64,000 nt of DNA. Origin: Luteibacter yeojuensis (GTDB lineage Bacteria > Pseudomonadota > Gammaproteobacteria > Xanthomonadales > Rhodanobacteraceae). The DNA lies in assembly GCF_000964085.1 (NCBI RefSeq), contig NZ_JZRB01000028.1:48024-112023 (forward strand), in the 5' to 3' direction. The position numbers and the translations under genes were made by a program. Below, piece by piece: positions 62,395-64,000 of this stretch. How positions within the stretch are numbered: position 1 is the first letter of the stretch; each line of letters begins with the position of its first letter. A model generated the notes under the pieces. The model had not been told where the DNA came from, ran no database searches, and saw nothing but the letters and a program-made list of their open reading frames with translations.

Positions 62395-63123
62395 ATGAAA
62401 AAGGCAACTCTTGCCCTTGCGGTTTCTTGCGTCTCGTTTGCGGCCCTTCCGGCCTTTGCACAGGACAACACCGCCGTCTCCGGCAACTTCCAGCCGACGC
62501 AGTCGGTGGGTAGCGGCAACTGGTTCATCGGCGCCAACGTCGGCCGCACCAACGGCAGCGACACCGGCGGCTTCGGTAGCGACACCAGCGGTTTTAACTT
62601 CCTGCACGGCGAAAAGGGCCGTCGCACCGGTTACGGCGTGCTCGGTGGCTACCGCTGGAAGGTGGGCCCGGACCTTGGCCTTGGCCTTGAAGCCGGCTAC
62701 ACCGATCTCGGCAACTATCGCGTCAAGAATGTCTTCGAGAACGACCAGGACGTGAACCAGAAGAGCACGCGCAATGCGCTGCGCGGCTGGATGGTCGGCG
62801 CCAACATGAAGCTCAACCTCGTGCCGTCGTGGTACATCAGCATGCACGGCGGTTACTTCCGCGCGAACGACAACAACAACAACTACAACAACTCGGTGGG
62901 CCAGGATCTTGGCTTCTCGAACGGCGGCCGCGGAAACCGCGGTAGCTGGTATGCCGGCATCGGCACCGGCTGGGACGTCAACGAGCACTGGGGCGTCGGT
63001 GTCACGTACGACTACTTCCACGCCAACGCGGGCAAGGTCGTCGATAACACCACCGGCGAAACGCAGCCGGGCCTGAAGCGCTCCACCGGCCTCCTGTCGC
63101 TGGCCGGCGAGTACCGCTTCTAA
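62395..63123 (+). CDS. Outer-membrane beta-barrel protein (OmpA-like/porin family) 1
   Basis: A 242-residue outer-membrane protein. Signal peptide MKKATLALAVSCVSFAALPA then FA-QDN (cut about residue 22). Alternating strands follow (NWFIGANVGRTN, GYGVLGGYRWKVGPDLGLGL, WYAGIGTGWDVNEHWGVGV), ending in the C-terminal Phe (AGEYRF) needed for barrel insertion. An Asn-rich loop (NDNNNNYNNS) is not in the paralogue at 63334. AGAGGA supports the ATG at 62395. Likely an eight-strand barrel of the opacity/Ail type. Confidence 0.87.
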   Translation: MKKATLALAVSCVSFAALPAFAQDNTAVSGNFQPTQSVGSGNWFIGANVGRTNGSDTGGFGSDTSGFNFLHGEKGRRTGYGVLGGYRWKVGPDLGLGLEAGYTDLGNYRVKNVFENDQDVNQKSTRNALRGWMVGANMKLNLVPSWYISMHGGYFRANDNNNNYNNSVGQDLGFSNGGRGNRGSWYAGIGTGWDVNEHWGVGVTYDYFHANAGKVVDNTTGETQPGLKRSTGLLSLAGEYRF

Positions 63124-63146
63124 GCTAACCCGCTGATGTAGAAGGT

Positions 63147-63179
63147 TTAAGCCGCGGCATCCCAGGTGTCGCGGCTTAA
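63147..63179. terminator. Possible hairpin terminator after OMP gene 1
   Basis: A 10-bp stem (TTAAGCCGCG / CGCGGCTTAA) with a 13-base loop lies 24 bp after the stop. There is no T-run, so it may be an mRNA-stabilising hairpin instead. Confidence 0.45.
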
Positions 63180-63199
63180 CACCGACTTAATATTGAACT
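63176..63199 (+). promoter_or_regulatory. Conserved upstream motif of OMP gene 2
   Basis: TTAAC-ACCGACTTAAT-ATTGAACT repeats the motif at 62261-62285. It overlaps the end of the hairpin after OMP gene 1 and precedes the second OMP start by about 135 bp. Confidence 0.45.
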
Positions 63200-63333
63200 A
63201 AGCGGTATTGAATTAAAGCGGCCACGCCGCATCTCTGTTTGCGACGCACGACACCCCCGCCGTGCGGTGAGCCCGGGCCGATTCCCCCCATGCGGCCCGG
63301 GCGGCAAACAAGAATAAGCAGGAGAGCTCCACC

Positions 63334-63918
63334 ATGAAGAAGACCCTCATCGCCCTCGCCCTGGTCGCCGCCGGCGCCACCGCCGTGCCCGCCTTCGCGC
63401 AGGACGTGAACCCGGCCGCCGGCTGGTTCGTCAACGGCAACGTGGGCCGCACCTCGGTCGACAAGGGCCGCTACGACGGCCACGACACGGGTTACGCGCT
63501 CAATGGCGGTTACCGCTGGGGCGTTACCCCGTGGGCCGCGCTGGGTGTGGAAGTGGGCTACAACGATCTCGGCAACATCCACGCCAAGAATTTCTTTAAC
63601 GACAACCGCGTCGTCGACCGTCGCAAGTCCGAGCTGCATGGCTGGACGGCTGGCGTGAACGGCCACTTCAACATCGACCCGCAGTGGTACATCAGCGGCC
63701 GCGCGGGCCTGTATGCGTGGAAGGGCCACGGCACCAGCAACGACGACATCAACCGCCACGACCTCGACAAGACCAGCTGGTACGCCGGCGTGGGCGTGGG
63801 CTACGACTTCAGCAACAACTGGAGCCTCGGCCTGAACTACGACCACTACGACGCGAAGAAGGATAACCTCGATCTTTCGACGAACATGACGTCGGTGTCG
63901 CTGGAATATCGCTTCTAA
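63334..63918 (+). CDS. Outer-membrane beta-barrel protein (OmpA-like/porin family) 2
   Basis: A 194-residue paralogue of the preceding protein. It has a signal peptide to about PAFA-QDV, strands GWFVNGNVGRTS, GYALNGGYRWGVTPWAALGV, WYISGRAGLYAW and WYAGVGVGYDFSNNWSLGL, and the terminal Phe (VSLEYRF). It lacks the Asn-rich loop of OMP 1. GGAGAG precedes the ATG. A strong terminator follows. Confidence 0.88.
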   Translation: MKKTLIALALVAAGATAVPAFAQDVNPAAGWFVNGNVGRTSVDKGRYDGHDTGYALNGGYRWGVTPWAALGVEVGYNDLGNIHAKNFFNDNRVVDRRKSELHGWTAGVNGHFNIDPQWYISGRAGLYAWKGHGTSNDDINRHDLDKTSWYAGVGVGYDFSNNWSLGLNYDHYDAKKDNLDLSTNMTSVSLEYRF

Positions 63919-63943
63919 GCGAGCGGGCAATGCGGAAAAAAAC

Positions 63944-63968
63944 GGGCGCCTCGCGGCGCCCATTTTTT
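63944..63968 (+). terminator. Rho-independent terminator after OMP gene 2
   Basis: A seven-bp GC stem (GGGCGCC / GGCGCCC) with a four-base loop, preceded by an A-run and followed by seven T residues. Confidence 0.92.
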
Positions 63969-63977
63969 TGCTTTCCT

Positions 63978-64000
63978 GTAGGAGCGCACTGGTGCGCGAT
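63978..64000. repeat. REP-like element, left half, cut by window end
   Basis: GTAGGAGCGCAC...GTGCGCGAT repeats the left arm seen at 4614-4639. The partner arm, if present, lies beyond the window. Confidence 0.7.

Overview
The window is high-GC, densely coded gammaproteobacterial DNA. Several features point to the Xanthomonadales, probably a Rhodanobacteraceae genus such as Luteibacter or Dyella. These are an LPS locus bounded by etfBA and a metB-type gene, an etf/pgk/tkt housekeeping background, pilU, and REP palindromes of the (G)TAGGAGCGC / GTGGGAGCGC type. The genus is an inference from gene content only. No rRNA, tRNA, CRISPR array, integrase or transposase was seen.

Layout. 1-8.4 kb is core: gcvT (cut by the left edge), a four-gene Mla-type lipid ABC importer operon, an AlkB-like dioxygenase and an amidase on the minus strand, and ETF-ubiquinone oxidoreductase. 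8.4-18.1 kb is a first glycan island lying between the ETF-QO gene and etfBA, with GT4, GT2 and tandem-GT proteins, a flippase-like protein and a large membrane protein. 18.2-20.0 kb is etfB-etfA. 20.0-28.1 kb is a plus-strand operon: CDP-glucose pathway (rfbG, a reductase, rfbF), an ArnC/GtrB-like GT2, a flippase-like protein, an FAD oxidoreductase and a membrane protein. It ends at a bidirectional terminator. 37.4-28.2 kb, minus strand, is an ABC-transporter-dependent O-antigen operon: wzm, wzt, an FkbM methyltransferase with a coiled coil, a triple-domain glycosyltransferase, gmd and rmd. A metB-type gene follows. 38.9-46.5 kb supplies nucleotide sugars (rmlBACD, manC, manB) plus a methyltransferase and a GtrA protein, next to glmS and cbs.

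49.8-55.5 kb is core again: a YdcH-like protein, two envelope proteins of DUF4398 type, pilU, maiA, pgk and a HAD phosphatase. 55.5-60.1 kb is an accessory segment inserted before tkt. It holds a small exported protein, a PIG-V-like membrane glycosyltransferase, three exported single-domain monocot-mannose-binding-type lectins, a small ORF, four gapless copies of a 47-bp repeat made of DnaA-box-like 9-mers, and a duplicated fragment of the HAD gene's 3' end. tkt and two paralogous outer-membrane beta-barrel genes close the window.

How it fits together. ManC and ManB make GDP-mannose, and Gmd and Rmd convert it to GDP-D-rhamnose. RmlBACD makes dTDP-L-rhamnose, and RfbF/RfbG plus a reductase make a CDP-6-deoxyhexose. 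The multidomain transferase probably polymerises the chain. The FkbM-coiled-coil protein is a candidate cap-and-ruler of WbdD type, and Wzm/Wzt export the chain. The 8-18 and 20-28 kb genes look like decoration modules (GT2, flippase-like and polytopic glycosyltransferase-like proteins). The lectins downstream could recognise D-rhamnose-type glycans; that link is a hypothesis.
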